From positions 182,554-246,553 of the forward strand of contig NZ_FNFB01000002.1 in assembly GCF_900100395.1 (NCBI RefSeq): 64,000 bases of DNA. The letters are read 5' to 3'. A program made the translations under genes and the position numbers. Shown here one piece after another: positions 1 to 8,795 of this stretch. This DNA is from Nonomuraea maritima (GTDB taxonomy: Bacteria; Actinomycetota; Actinomycetes; Streptosporangiales; Streptosporangiaceae). Positions within the stretch are counted from its first letter, which is position 1; each line of letters opens with the position of its first letter. The notes below the pieces were generated by a model, which did not search any database, was not told the DNA's origin, and worked only from the letters and a program-made list of their open reading frames with translations.

Positions 1-872
1 GCCTCCGACGGGCTGACGACCGTGCCCGCCGCCGGGTTCCTGCGGCTGAGCCCCACGAGGATGCCCGCGACCACCAGGCCCGCCCCCAGCAGGTCGTACG
101 CCGACGGCATCGCCACCCCGAGCACCGCTCCCGTGACGATGGCCGCCACCGGGATGAGCCCCGCGAACAGCCCGGCCCGCCCAGGCCCGAGCCTGGGCAG
201 CGACTTGTACCAGAGGAAGAAGGCCACGACCGTCACCACGATCGCCAGGTAGGCCAGCCCCAACGCCTCCGCGGGCGTCGGGGTGCGCAGGATGCCCGTC
301 CCCTCCGTCGCCAGCCCGATCGCGGCCAGCATGGGGACGGCGAGCGTCGTGGAGTACGCCGACGTCCTGATCGCCCCGAGCCGGGGGAGCAGCGGGATGG
401 CGAGCAGCGAGAAGCTCACCTCGCCGACGAGCGCGCCGAGCGCCCACAGCAGGCTGGTGGCGTTGCCGCTGCCGAGCCCGGTGGCGAGCGTCGCCCCGGC
501 TACGACCACGCACGCCCCGGCCAGCACCCGCGGCGCCGGGCGCCCGCCGGCCAGCGCGAGGGCGAGCGGCACGGTGCCGAGTACCGTGCCGACCAGCGCG
601 GGGCCGGAGGCGCGGGTGGACTCGATCACGCACACGTTGAACACGACCAGGCCGAGCAGGGCGAGCCCGCCGAGGCACAGCGCCTCGCGCGCCGTCGGGC
701 GGACGAACCGCAGGCCGAGCACGCGCGTGACGACGAGCAGGATGATCGCGGCCACGAAGTAGCGGAGGGCCTGCCCGCCGTACACGGGGTAGGAGTCGAT
801 GAGCCCCGAGACCCCGGCCAGCGTCCCGACGAGGAACATGGCCGTGGCGGCCCCCACGATGCCGTTCCTCAT
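1..872 (-). CDS. EamA/DMT-family transporter (C-terminal end cut by window edge)
   Basis: Probable cytoplasmic-membrane permease of the drug/metabolite transporter superfamily; the substrate cannot be told. The frame opens at ATG 872 (MRNGIVGAATAMFLVG) and runs about 290 codons off the left edge, so only the extreme C terminus is missing. It shows about ten alternating hydrophobic helices in two EamA-like halves, with short Arg/Gly loops, and the second half contains GLIPVAAIVTGAVLG, typical of the family. The start lies 68 bp from the divergent MocR regulator at 941. MocR regulators often sit beside the transporter they control, so that regulator probably governs this gene (inference). Confidence 0.8.
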   Translation of the reverse strand, partial: MRNGIVGAATAMFLVGTLAGVSGLIDSYPVYGGQALRYFVAAIILLVVTRVLGLRFVRPTAREALCLGGLALLGLVVFNVCVIESTRASGPALVGTVLGTVPLALALAGGRPAPRVLAGACVVVAGATLATGLGSGNATSLLWALGALVGEVSFSLLAIPLLPRLGAIRTSAYSTTLAVPMLAAIGLATEGTGILRTPTPAEALGLAYLAIVVTVVAFFLWYKSLPRLGPGRAGLFAGLIPVAAIVTGAVLGVAMPSAYDLLGAGLVVAGILVGLSRRNPAAGTVVSPSE

Positions 873-940
873 GCGACGGATGCTAGGAAGACGGTGGTTC
901 GCGGAAACAGCCCGACGTCCGCCCGGAAGACAGGACCATC

Positions 941-2338
941 ATGGCCGACCTTCATATCCAGATAGATCGTGCCAAGGGCGGCATCTCCGGGCAGGTCGCG
1001 TCGGAGCTGCGCGATTCCATCCGCGGCGGGCGGCTCGCTCCGGGCACCCGCCTGCCGTCGTCGCGCGACCTCGCCGCCGACCTGCGGGTCTCCAGGGGAG
1101 TGGTGGTGGAGGCGTACGAGCAGCTGGTGGCCGAGGGGTTCCTCGTCTCGCGCGTGGGCGTCGGCACCCGGGTCGCGCGGAAGAGCGCCGTACGGGCCGG
1201 TCTGCGCCGGCGGTCCGCCACGGTGCAGGAAAGCGCCCCGCCCGGGCTTGCGCACGCTTCGTTCTACGGTCATCGCCCCACCTCCCCCGACCTCGGCCAC
1301 TTCCCCCGCGAACGCTGGCTGTCGGCCGTCAGGCACGTCCTCGCCACCGTACCCTCGGACGCTCTCGATTACGGGGACCCTGGCGGCGTGCCCGAGCTGC
1401 GGGAAGAGCTGGCCGGCTACCTGCGGCGGGTGCGGGCGGCCGACGTGCGCGCGGAGCACCTCGTCATCGTGGGCGGGGTCGCCCAGGGGCTCAGCCTGGT
1501 GCTGCACGTGCTGGTGGGGCAGCGTCCGGTACGGCTGGCGGTCGAGGACCCGGTGAGCCATCGCCAGATCCCCCTGCTGCGGCGGGCGGGCGCGCAGCTC
1601 GTCCGGGTCCCGGTGGACGCGCAGGGCCTCGACGTACGGCGGCTGGGCGGCGACGCCGTGCTCGTGACGCCCGCCCACCAGTTCCCGACCGGCGTGGTGC
1701 TGTCGCCCGAGCGCCGGGCGGCGCTGATGGAGTGGGCCCACGCCGGCGACCGGGTCGTCCTGGAGGACGACTACGACGCCGAGTTCCGCTACGACCGCGA
1801 GCCCGTCGGCTGCCTCCAGGGCCTCGCGCCCAACCGGGTGGTCCTGGTGGGCAGCGTGAGCAAGGCGCTCGCGCCCGGCCTGCGGCTGGGCTGGGTGGCG
1901 GCCCCGCCCGACCTGGCCGAGGCCGTCCGCCGCGCACGGGGCGAGCTCGACCTCGGCTCCCCGGTCGTCGAGCAGTACGCCCTCGCGCACTTCCTGCGTA
2001 CCGGCGGATACGACCGGCACCTGCGGCGGATGCGCCGGGAGTACCGCCGTCGTCGTGACGCGCTGGTGACCGCGCTGGCCGAGGAGCTGCCCGGCGTCCG
2101 GGTCGGGGGCATCGAGGCGGGCCTGCACCTGTACCTGGAGCTGCCGGACGGCTGGGACGAGGAGCGCGCCGCGCGGATCGCCACGGAGCACGGGCTGTCG
2201 GCCGAGCCGGTGGGGCCGATGCGGGAGAGCGCGGGGCCGCCGGCGGTCGCGGTGGGCTTCGCCCGCCTGCCCACGCACAAGGCCGCGGACGCGATCCGCG
2301 GCTTGAAAGCTCATATGTCAGGACAAAAGGTTGACTGA
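941..2338 (+). CDS. MocR/PdxR-type GntR regulator with aminotransferase-like domain
   Basis: Transcription regulator that combines an N-terminal GntR winged helix (residues about 5-75, with LPSSRDLAADLRVSRGVV as recognition region) and a class-I aminotransferase fold (about 105-460) used as a PLP-responsive sensor. The PLP-binding lysine is K308 in SVSKALAPGLRLGW, and DDYDAEFRY supplies the conserved Asp/Tyr of the cofactor pocket. At 465 aa it has full MocR length. It diverges from the EamA transporter at 872, a typical MocR layout suggesting local control. It could be PdxR proper, but no pdxS/pdxT gene is nearby, so the effector pathway is open. Confidence 0.9.
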   Translation: MADLHIQIDRAKGGISGQVASELRDSIRGGRLAPGTRLPSSRDLAADLRVSRGVVVEAYEQLVAEGFLVSRVGVGTRVARKSAVRAGLRRRSATVQESAPPGLAHASFYGHRPTSPDLGHFPRERWLSAVRHVLATVPSDALDYGDPGGVPELREELAGYLRRVRAADVRAEHLVIVGGVAQGLSLVLHVLVGQRPVRLAVEDPVSHRQIPLLRRAGAQLVRVPVDAQGLDVRRLGGDAVLVTPAHQFPTGVVLSPERRAALMEWAHAGDRVVLEDDYDAEFRYDREPVGCLQGLAPNRVVLVGSVSKALAPGLRLGWVAAPPDLAEAVRRARGELDLGSPVVEQYALAHFLRTGGYDRHLRRMRREYRRRRDALVTALAEELPGVRVGGIEAGLHLYLELPDGWDEERAARIATEHGLSAEPVGPMRESAGPPAVAVGFARLPTHKAADAIRGLKAHMSGQKVD

Positions 2339-2360
2339 GGGACAAAAAGTCGCTTAGAAA
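2321..2360 (+). promoter_or_regulatory. Candidate promoter with GGACAAAA direct repeats
   Basis: Just before the Gfo/Idh/MocA gene, two copies of GGACAAAA (2321-2328 and 2340-2347) lie 19 bp apart on the same face. They overlap a possible promoter, TTGACT (2331-2336) and TAGAAA (2355-2360) with an 18-bp spacer. The first copy lies inside the end of the MocR gene. The layout fits a repressor or activator site; the regulator is unknown. Confidence 0.4.
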
Positions 2361-2387
2361 GAAACGGACCATGAGGTTGGAGGCGCC

Positions 2388-3323
2388 ATGCGTGTGGGAC
2401 TGCTCGGGCTGGGCCGGATAGGGGCCTTCCACGCGGCCACCCTGGCCGCGCACCCGCTGGTCGACGAGCTGATCGTGGCCGACCCGGTCCGTACGTCGCC
2501 GTACGGCAAGCAGGGCGACCCCTTCGACGCCGACGTGGTGGTCATCGCGACCCCGACGGCCACCCACGCCGACCTGATCCTCAGGGCGGCCCGCCAAGGA
2601 GTGCCCGCCTTCTGCGAGAAACCGGTCGCGCCCACGCTCAGCGAGACCGTCAAGGTGCTGGACGCCTGCGCGGAACACCGGGTGCAGATCGGTTTCCAGC
2701 GCAGGTTCGACCCCGGCTACGTGGCCGCCGCGCAGGCGCTGCGCTCAGGGGAGCTGGGCGAGCTGCACCGGGTGCACATGGTGACGGCCGACCCGGTGCC
2801 CCCGCGCGCCGACTACATCCCCCAGTCGGGCGGGATCTTCCGCGACTGCCACATCCACGACTTCGACGCGCTGCGCTGGGTGACCGGCCGCGAGGTGAGG
2901 TCGGTGTACGCGACCGGCGCCAACCGGGGCGCCGCGATCTTCGCGCAGGCGGGCGACGTCGACAACAGCGCCGCCCTGCTCACCCTGGACGACGGCACGC
3001 TCGCCACGCTGCAGGGCTCCCGCTACAACGGCGGCGGCTACGACGTACGCATGGAACTGGCCGGCACCCGGCGCACCCATGCTGTCGGCCTCGGCCCCCG
3101 CGCCCCGCTGCACTCGACGGAGGGCCTGCCAGGTCCGCGCCGTCCCTGGCCCGACTTCCTCACCCGGTTCGAGACCGCGTACTGGGCCGAGATCGACTGC
3201 TTCCTGCGCGGCGAGACGAACCCGTGCTCGATCGAGGACGCCCTCGAGGCCCTCTACATCGCCGAGGCCGCCGACCTGTCGCTGCGCGCGCGCCGTCCCG
3301 TCGAGATCCACGAGGTGCGATGA
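2388..3323 (+). CDS. Gfo/Idh/MocA-family NAD(P)-dependent oxidoreductase
   Basis: Sugar- or inositol-type dehydrogenase acting in the cytoplasm. The N-terminal Rossmann fold starts with GLLGLGRIGAFHA (about residues 4-16), the family hallmark EKPVAPT follows near residue 82, and the catalytic region carries DCHIHDFDALRW with the conserved His/Asp. At 311 aa it is slightly short for the family (about 330-350). An inositol 2-dehydrogenase (iolG) role is possible, but no other inositol genes are adjacent. ATG 2388 has GGAGG five bases upstream. It is convergent with the MFS gene that ends at 3328. Confidence 0.88.
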   Translation: MRVGLLGLGRIGAFHAATLAAHPLVDELIVADPVRTSPYGKQGDPFDADVVVIATPTATHADLILRAARQGVPAFCEKPVAPTLSETVKVLDACAEHRVQIGFQRRFDPGYVAAAQALRSGELGELHRVHMVTADPVPPRADYIPQSGGIFRDCHIHDFDALRWVTGREVRSVYATGANRGAAIFAQAGDVDNSAALLTLDDGTLATLQGSRYNGGGYDVRMELAGTRRTHAVGLGPRAPLHSTEGLPGPRRPWPDFLTRFETAYWAEIDCFLRGETNPCSIEDALEALYIAEAADLSLRARRPVEIHEVR

Positions 3324-3327
3324 GGCG

Positions 3328-4497
3328 TCAGGCGGGTGACGTCTCCGCCGCCCGCCTGGGCTCGAAGCCAGAAGCGAGCGCGATGATCGCGCCCGACAGC
3401 AGCAGCGGCGCGGCGAACGCGACCCGCATGTCCACGGCCTCCGCGAGCCCGCCCACCAGGGCCGCCCCCACGATGAAGCCGACGTAGTTGAAGAGGTTCA
3501 CCCGGGCGATGGCCACGCCGGTGCCCGCCGGGTCGAGCCGTCCCGCCGCCGAGAACGACTGCGGCGCCACCACCGCGAGCCCCACCCCGGCCAGCCCGAA
3601 CGCGACGATGCCGAGCACCTGGTTCGGGGCGGCGACCACGCCGAGGAACCCGAGGGCCGCGAGCACCCCGCCGATCCTGACCACGGCGGCGGGGCCGTAC
3701 CTGCGGACCGCGACGTCGCCGCCGAGCCGTACGGCCAGCGTGGCGGCCTGGTAGGCGACGTAGGCGAGCGGGATGACCCGCGGGCCCGCCTCCAGGACGT
3801 CCTTCATGAACACGGTGTTGAAGTTGGAGACGGCGGCGTCGCACACGTACAGGAAGCCCATGGCGAGGCAGAGCGGGATGATCGGCCGCCACGGGAACCG
3901 GCCGGTGGCGGGCGTGCCGGCCGGGGTCGCCGCCTTCTCCTCCTCCGGCGAGCACAGGTGGCGGCCCGCGTAGAGCGAGCCGGCCACCGCGAGCACCATC
4001 GGGAGCGCCATGACGAGCTCCAACGGCAGTCCTGCGGTCACCGACACCCACAGCGCCGCCGTCATGCCGAGCGCGCTCCACACGCAGTGGAAACCGTTCA
4101 GCACCTCGACGCCGTACCTGCGCTCGACCGCCACGCCCTGCATGTTCATGCCCGCGTCCACGGCGCCGACGGTCACCCCGAACAGCAGCAGCGCCGCCAC
4201 CAGCAGCATCAGGTCGGGCGCGAGCCCGGCGAGCACGACGGCGGCGGCGAGCAGCGGCTGGGCGACCCGCAGCAGCAGCCTGCTCCCCAGCCGGGCGGCG
4301 AACGCGCCCGCCGCGACGCTGCCCGCCCCCGCGAAGACGGGGACGATCAGCAACAGCAGCGTCAGCGTGCCCTCGTCCACACCGTGCTTGGTCTGCAGGT
4401 TCGCGACCTGGACGAGCAGGGACGCGAACGAGAGCCCCTGGACGCCGTAGACGACGTACGTGGCGAGACGGGCCTGGCGATCACGTGAGGACGGCAC
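3328..4497 (-). CDS. MFS transporter
   Basis: Twelve-helix major facilitator permease of about 389 aa in the cytoplasmic membrane, probably a sugar/drug exporter of the YbjJ-like type; substrate unknown. Hydrophobic helices fill the whole length, with family-like loops such as AARLGSRLLLR after helix 2 and a mid-protein linker (SPEEEKAATPAG). The chosen start is GTG 4497 (VPSSRDRQ) because AGGAGG lies five bases before it; an in-frame ATG at 4524 would add nine residues but lacks such a site. Stop codons of this gene and the Gfo gene face each other with only 4 bp between. Confidence 0.88.
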   Translation of the reverse strand: MPSSRDRQARLATYVVYGVQGLSFASLLVQVANLQTKHGVDEGTLTLLLLIVPVFAGAGSVAAGAFAARLGSRLLLRVAQPLLAAAVVLAGLAPDLMLLVAALLLFGVTVGAVDAGMNMQGVAVERRYGVEVLNGFHCVWSALGMTAALWVSVTAGLPLELVMALPMVLAVAGSLYAGRHLCSPEEEKAATPAGTPATGRFPWRPIIPLCLAMGFLYVCDAAVSNFNTVFMKDVLEAGPRVIPLAYVAYQAATLAVRLGGDVAVRRYGPAAVVRIGGVLAALGFLGVVAAPNQVLGIVAFGLAGVGLAVVAPQSFSAAGRLDPAGTGVAIARVNLFNYVGFIVGAALVGGLAEAVDMRVAFAAPLLLSGAIIALASGFEPRRAAETSPA

Positions 4498-4597
4498 GGT
4501 GGCCTCCTGATCGGGGGGAATCAAACGTGAGGCGCGGTCAGGTTAGCCCCTGCCACCCCGCTCCGCCAGACCCCGTCCACCGCTCTCCGCGGCGCCG

Positions 4598-5302
4598 TCA
4601 GTGCGGCGGGGGAGTGACCGGCCCGCGCGCGGTCGGAGAGGGGCAGGGCGGCGCGGCCGGAGAGGGGCAGGGCGGCGCGGACGGGGAGGGGACGGGCCGT
4701 GCGGCCGCCCACATGCCGAGGGCCAGCAGCGCGGCGACCTCGGTCACCGCGAGCCCCCGCTCCACCAGCCCCAGCGGCATGACCCGCCACCACGCCAGCC
4801 CGTTGCTCGCCCCGACGAGCATCGCCGTGCCGATGCCCGCCACCCACAGCAGCGAGCACACGCCCAGCCCGAACGCCACCAGCGCGGCCCGCGACCGCAA
4901 CCGCCGCCACGGCCACGCGATGATCATCACCGCCGCGGGCAGGCACAGGAAGGCCACGAAGCTGCCCACCCGGTGGATGCTGCCGCTCATGCTCGGCCCC
5001 ACCGACCAGTCGTGCTTCTCGAACGCCGCCGTCACCAGCAGCCCGGCGCTCCAGCCCAGCAGCGCGAGGGTGCCGAGGACACCGGCCAGCCCCCTGCGTG
5101 CCAGCGACACCGCGATGGCGGCCGACCCTGCCGCGAGCAGCCCCACTCCGAGTGCGAACACCCAGCCGTCGGGGCCGAGGCCGTGCTCGCTGATGGTCCG
5201 CCTGACCGGGTTCATCTCGTCGAGGGCGGCGACCTCCAGGCCCGCGATCAGCGCGACCCCCGCACCCGCCGCGCCGAGACCCCACCGCGCCGCTCGATGC
5301 AC
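4598..5302 (-). CDS. DUF998 family membrane protein
   Basis: Integral membrane protein of 234 aa with six predicted helices. The DUF998 pattern is visible: a first helix followed by NPVRRTISEHGLGPDGW, then a loop with FEKHDWSVGPSMSGSIHRVGS holding conserved His residues. Function is unknown for the family. The C-terminal 30 residues are a low-complexity PSPSAPPCPSPAAPP tail. It starts at GTG 5302 behind GGGAGGTG. It appears to be a single-gene unit, with no obvious partner. Confidence 0.75.
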   Translation of the reverse strand: MHRAARWGLGAAGAGVALIAGLEVAALDEMNPVRRTISEHGLGPDGWVFALGVGLLAAGSAAIAVSLARRGLAGVLGTLALLGWSAGLLVTAAFEKHDWSVGPSMSGSIHRVGSFVAFLCLPAAVMIIAWPWRRLRSRAALVAFGLGVCSLLWVAGIGTAMLVGASNGLAWWRVMPLGLVERGLAVTEVAALLALGMWAAARPVPSPSAPPCPSPAAPPCPSPTARGPVTPPPH

Positions 5303-5498
5303 GCCGACACCTCCCTTTCGCCATGGACCAACGGACGAGTCCCGAAGGGGGTTCCGTCCAGGAGGGCGCCTGCTCGACCGCCACGCCGAGGCGAACGTGA
5401 TGCTCGCCGAGGGGATCGCCGGACTGCTCGCGAGGATCCACCGATGCTGTCCGATTTAGGCAGAGCGTCCAGGGCTGTCGGCGGATATCGTCAGAAGT
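5303..5498. other. Intergenic stretch with possible gene remnant
   Basis: Divergent spacer between the DUF998 and DUF1707 genes. On the plus strand, one frame across 5370-5459 reads LLDRHAEANVMLAEGIAGLL and ends at a stop at 5457-5459. It looks protein-like but has no start or full domain, so it may be a decayed fragment. A weak -10-like TATCGT lies just before GTG 5499. Nothing else was recognised. Confidence 0.3.
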
Positions 5499-6149
5499 GT
5501 GAACGAACGCTCGGGCTCGTGGTTGCCGAAACTGCAGGAAGTCGGAGAGCGGCTGGCCGAGGAATGGGTCACCGCCCGCCGCCCACCCTCGCGACCCGAC
5601 CTGCCGCAACCGCACGAGCTGCGCGCGTCCGACGCCGACCGCGAACGCATCGCCCAGGTCCTCCAGGACGCCCACGCCGACGGCCGGATCACGATCGAGG
5701 AGCTCGACGAGCGCCTCGGCACCCTCTACGCGGCGCGCACGCTCGGCGAGCTGGCCGCCCTCACGCAGGACCTGCTGCCCGCCGAGGAGCAGCCGCTCAA
5801 CCTCGACGGCCGCCCGGTGTCGGCCGTGTTCAAGAAGGAGGAGCGCGGGGGCCGCTGGGTGGTGCCGGCCGAGCTGGGCGTCACCGCCATGTTCGGCACC
5901 ACCAAGCTCGACTTCCGCGACGCGATCCTGCAGAACCGGCGCATCGTCATCAACGCCACCCTCGTCTTCGGCGGCCTGGAGATCCACGTGCCCGAGGGCC
6001 TTGAGGTGATCAGGGTCGCCAAGGACAAGACCGTCCGTCTCACCAAGCAGCCCACCGAACCGGGCGCGCCGGTCGTCGAGGTCCGCACCACCAACTTCGC
6101 CGGCGAGGTCAAGGTCAAGGAACCCCCACGCCGCAAGCGCCGCCGCTGA
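5499..6149 (+). CDS. DUF1707 (SHOCT-like) domain protein
   Basis: Protein of 216 aa with the actinobacterial DUF1707 module at about residues 46-98 (LRASDADRERIAQVLQDAHA, then GRITIEELDERLGTLYAART). This is followed by a C-terminal domain of the cell-wall-active antibiotics response (LiaF/YvqF C-terminal) type, seen as TAMFGTTKLDFRDAIL and LVFGGLEIHVPEGLEV. It has no transmembrane helix and ends in a basic KEPPRRKRRR tail. Function is not known; such proteins are often envelope-stress related. It starts at GTG 5499 and is convergent with glpX. Confidence 0.8.
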   Translation: MNERSGSWLPKLQEVGERLAEEWVTARRPPSRPDLPQPHELRASDADRERIAQVLQDAHADGRITIEELDERLGTLYAARTLGELAALTQDLLPAEEQPLNLDGRPVSAVFKKEERGGRWVVPAELGVTAMFGTTKLDFRDAILQNRRIVINATLVFGGLEIHVPEGLEVIRVAKDKTVRLTKQPTEPGAPVVEVRTTNFAGEVKVKEPPRRKRRR

Positions 6150-6170
6150 CCCGGCCCGGCCGTCCGGCGC

Positions 6171-7205
6171 TCAGCCCGCCGTGTCGAAGTTGATCGCGCT
6201 GTACGCGCGCAGCTTCCAAAGCTGGTGCTCGCTCTCGATCTTCCTGATGGTGCCCGACCGGCCGCGCATCACCAGCGACTGCGTGATCGCCGCGCCGGAG
6301 CGGAACCGTACGCCCTGCATGAGCTCGCCCTGCGTGATGCCGGTGGCGGCGAAGAAGACGTCGTCGGAGCGGACCAGGTCGTTGGTGGTGAGCACCTGGC
6401 CGAGGTCGTGCCCTGCGTCGATCGCGCGGGAGCGCTCGGCGTCGTCGCGCGGCCACAGCTTGCCCTGGATCACCCCGCCCAGGCACTTGAGCGCGCACGC
6501 GGCCACGATGCCCTCGGGGGTGCCGCCGACGCCCATCATGAGGTCGATGCCGGTGCCCGTACGGGCCGCCATGATCGCGCCGGCCACGTCGCCGTCGACG
6601 ATGAACTTGATGCGGGCGCCCGTCTCCCTGATCTCCTTGACCATCCGCTCGTGCCGCGGACGGTCGAGCACCACCACGGTCACGTCGGACGGCGAGCAGT
6701 GCTTGGCCCGCGCCACGGCGTTGATGTTGTGCGCCACGGGAGCCTCGATGTCCACCACGTCGGCCGCCTCTGGGCCGGTGACCAGCTTCTCCATGTAGAA
6801 CACCGCCGACGGGTCGTACATCGAGCCGCGCTCGCTCACCGCGATCACCGACACCGCGTCGGGCATGCCCAGCGCCGTCAGCCGGGTGCCGTCGATGGGG
6901 TCCACCGCCACGTCGCAGTCGGGTCCGCTGCCGTCGCCGACGTGCTCGCCGTTGAAGAGCATCGGGGCGTGGTCCTTCTCGCCCTCACCGATGACCACCA
7001 CGCCGTTCATCGACACGGTGTTGATCAACTGGCGCATGGCGTTCACCGCGGCGCCGTCGGCGCCGTTCTTGTCGCCCCGGCCCACCCACCGGGCCGCCGC
7101 CATCGCGGCGGCCTCGGTGACGCGGACGAGCTCCAGCGCCAGGTTGCGATCAGGGGCGTGCTCGCTCGTCGCGAGCGGTGGCGGCACGGAAGTCTGGTCG
7201 GACAT
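6171..7205 (-). CDS. glpX: Fructose-1,6-bisphosphatase class II (GlpX)
   Basis: Cytoplasmic gluconeogenic enzyme hydrolysing fructose 1,6-bisphosphate to fructose 6-phosphate. It is the only FBPase type in many actinobacteria (family knowledge). The class II metal sites are present: [13 protein letters not shown] and [14 protein letters not shown], with [20 protein letters not shown] further on. The 344-aa length from ATG 7205 fits the family; a longer frame reaches 7307, but GAGGAGG lies eight bases before 7205. In M. tuberculosis glpX (Rv1099c) is also divergent from a DUF4245 gene; here a TetR gene sits between them. Confidence 0.95.
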   Translation of the reverse strand: MSDQTSVPPPLATSEHAPDRNLALELVRVTEAAAMAAARWVGRGDKNGADGAAVNAMRQLINTVSMNGVVVIGEGEKDHAPMLFNGEHVGDGSGPDCDVAVDPIDGTRLTALGMPDAVSVIAVSERGSMYDPSAVFYMEKLVTGPEAADVVDIEAPVAHNINAVARAKHCSPSDVTVVVLDRPRHERMVKEIRETGARIKFIVDGDVAGAIMAARTGTGIDLMMGVGGTPEGIVAACALKCLGGVIQGKLWPRDDAERSRAIDAGHDLGQVLTTNDLVRSDDVFFAATGITQGELMQGVRFRSGAAITQSLVMRGRSGTIRKIESEHQLWKLRAYSAINFDTAG

Positions 7206-7374
7206 GATGCTGGCCTCCTCGTGGGACGTCTCATCTGATGGTAGTTGCCGCTCTTCATCCCGGTCGGAGGGGGATAATCTCCTAGCGGAGCGCGGATTTT
7301 GCGCCATACCATGTGCGCGCCACGGGTCTCGCCTTCACCATGGAGCGTGCCGCCCCGCCGTGGAGGAGGTCCCG

Positions 7375-7983
7375 ATGAGCGATGTGGAAGACGTGGTCGT
7401 CCAGCCGCGCATGTCCGAGCGCGGTGCCGCGACGCGCGGCTCGCTGCTCGCCGCCGCACGCGAGGTCTTCGTCTCGAAGGGCTTCGCCGAGGCCGGCGTC
7501 ACCGACGTGGTGTCGCGGGCCGAGGCCAGCGTGGGCAGCCTCTACCACCACTTCTCCGGCAAGGCCGACCTCTACCTCACCCTGTGGGAGGAGTTCCAGG
7601 CCCGCCAGGCGCAACGCACCAAGCAGGCCGCCCGCGCGGCCCGCGCCGGCGGCGAGAGCGACCCGATGCGGGTGTTCGTCAGCGCCGCCCGCGCCTACCT
7701 CGACGGCTGCCTCGAAGAGCGCGAGCTGGCCGCGCTGTTCCTGCGCGGCGACGGCCCGCCCGGCTTCGACGTGCTCATGCGCGACCGCCTGCGTACGTGG
7801 GCGCAGCGCAACGCGGCGCTCTTCGAGGACGAGCCGGCGCTCGCCGTGGTGGTCACCGGGGCGCTGGCCGCTGCGGTGTCGGAGGTCGTCGATTCCGGCG
7901 ACCGCGACCTCGCCGAGGAGGCGCTCGCCATCATCGGGCAGATCCGTCCGGCCGCTTCGGCGACCGCACCCTCCAACGGGTAG
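7375..7983 (+). CDS. TetR family transcription regulator
   Basis: One-component regulator of 202 aa. The TetR helix-turn-helix occupies about residues 20-65, with GFAEAGVTDVVSRAEASVGS followed by LYHHFSGKADL. The ligand-binding half is all-helical, and its effector cannot be deduced. ATG 7375 is preceded by GGAGGAGGT at 7362-7370. It diverges from glpX (170 bp between starts) and leads straight into the DUF4245 gene 11 bp downstream, so it may control glpX, itself, or both (inference). Confidence 0.9.
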   Translation: MSDVEDVVVQPRMSERGAATRGSLLAAAREVFVSKGFAEAGVTDVVSRAEASVGSLYHHFSGKADLYLTLWEEFQARQAQRTKQAARAARAGGESDPMRVFVSAARAYLDGCLEERELAALFLRGDGPPGFDVLMRDRLRTWAQRNAALFEDEPALAVVVTGALAAAVSEVVDSGDRDLAEEALAIIGQIRPAASATAPSNG

Positions 7984-7994
7984 TCTCGCGAAGT

Positions 7995-8525
7995 GTGCGA
8001 CGGTTCACCGAAGGTTTCCACGGCTACGCGGTAGCCCTGTTCGTCTGCCTCGCGGGCGCCGGGTTGTTCCTGCTGGTCACCCCGCAAAGCCGTGAGGAGC
8101 ACATTCCGCGGCTCGACTACACGATCACCGTCGCCAACTTCGGCCACCAGGTGCCGTACGGCGTCTGGGCGCCGCGCCAGGACCCGCCCGGCTGGGTGCC
8201 CAACAGCAACCGCATCGCCAAGGGCGAGAACGGCGCGCAGGTGCTCTACCTGGGCTACGCCACCGCCAAGCGCCAGCACGTCATGTTCGCGCAGAGCAAC
8301 GAGCGGCCCGCGGCCGGGTTCGCCTCCCGCATGGCCAACAGCGACAAGGCCACGGGCACGCAGCAGATCGGCGGCGTCACCTGGGAGCAGCGCCACCGCG
8401 AGGACAAGAACCAGCGCACGCTCGTCCGCGTCCTGCCCGACGTGACGCTCGTCATCACCGGCACGGCCGACTGGCCCGAGCTCGGCGAGCTCGCCGCGCA
8501 GCTCCAGCAGCGGCCGCAGGGCTGA
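7995..8525 (+). CDS. DUF4245 membrane-anchored protein
   Basis: Protein of 176 aa with one N-terminal helix (GYAVALFVCLAGAGLFLLV) and an extracytoplasmic DUF4245 domain: VPYGVWAPRQDPPGWVPNS near the start, then GGVTWEQRHREDKNQRTLVR. Function is unknown, but the family is almost confined to actinobacteria and is usually found beside glpX, as in Rv1100. GTG 7995 is the only start that leaves the membrane anchor at the terminus. It probably shares a transcript with tetR upstream and xseB downstream. Confidence 0.82.
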   Translation: MRRFTEGFHGYAVALFVCLAGAGLFLLVTPQSREEHIPRLDYTITVANFGHQVPYGVWAPRQDPPGWVPNSNRIAKGENGAQVLYLGYATAKRQHVMFAQSNERPAAGFASRMANSDKATGTQQIGGVTWEQRHREDKNQRTLVRVLPDVTLVITGTADWPELGELAAQLQQRPQG

Positions 8526-8560
8526 CGGCGCGCGTGGGCCGATGCGTCTAGGGTGGTGAC

Positions 8561-8794
8561 GTGGCAGACGAGAAGGCACCCTCATACGAGCAGGCCCGCG
8601 AGGAGCTGACCGAGGTGGTGCGCCGCCTCGAGACCGGCGGGCTCACGCTGGAGCAGTCGATCGAGTTGTGGGAACGCGGCGAGAAGCTCGCCGCCGTCTG
8701 CGAGGAGTGGCTCCAGGGGGCCCGCGTCAAGCTGGCCGCCGCCATGGCCCGGCGCGCCGACCAGGCGCAGGGCTCCGACGACGCCCCCTTCTGA
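8561..8794 (+). CDS. xseB: Exodeoxyribonuclease VII small subunit
   Basis: Small subunit (77 aa) of exonuclease VII, which with XseA degrades single-stranded DNA to oligonucleotides in mismatch repair and related processes. It shows the family core SYEQAREELTEVVRRLETGG, LTLEQSIELWERGEKLA, then a coiled tail. It starts at GTG 8561. In most bacteria xseB follows xseA in one operon; here it is on the opposite strand, and its stop (8792-8794) is one base from the stop of xseA (8796-8798), so the subunits are transcribed toward each other. Confidence 0.95.
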   Translation: MADEKAPSYEQAREELTEVVRRLETGGLTLEQSIELWERGEKLAAVCEEWLQGARVKLAAAMARRADQAQGSDDAPF

Positions 8795-8795
8795 C

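Noticed and set aside
799..2058. Plus-strand frame overlapping the MocR gene
   Set aside because: Arg/Pro/Gly-rich translation; the MocR frame has full domain structure and the conserved PLP lysine.
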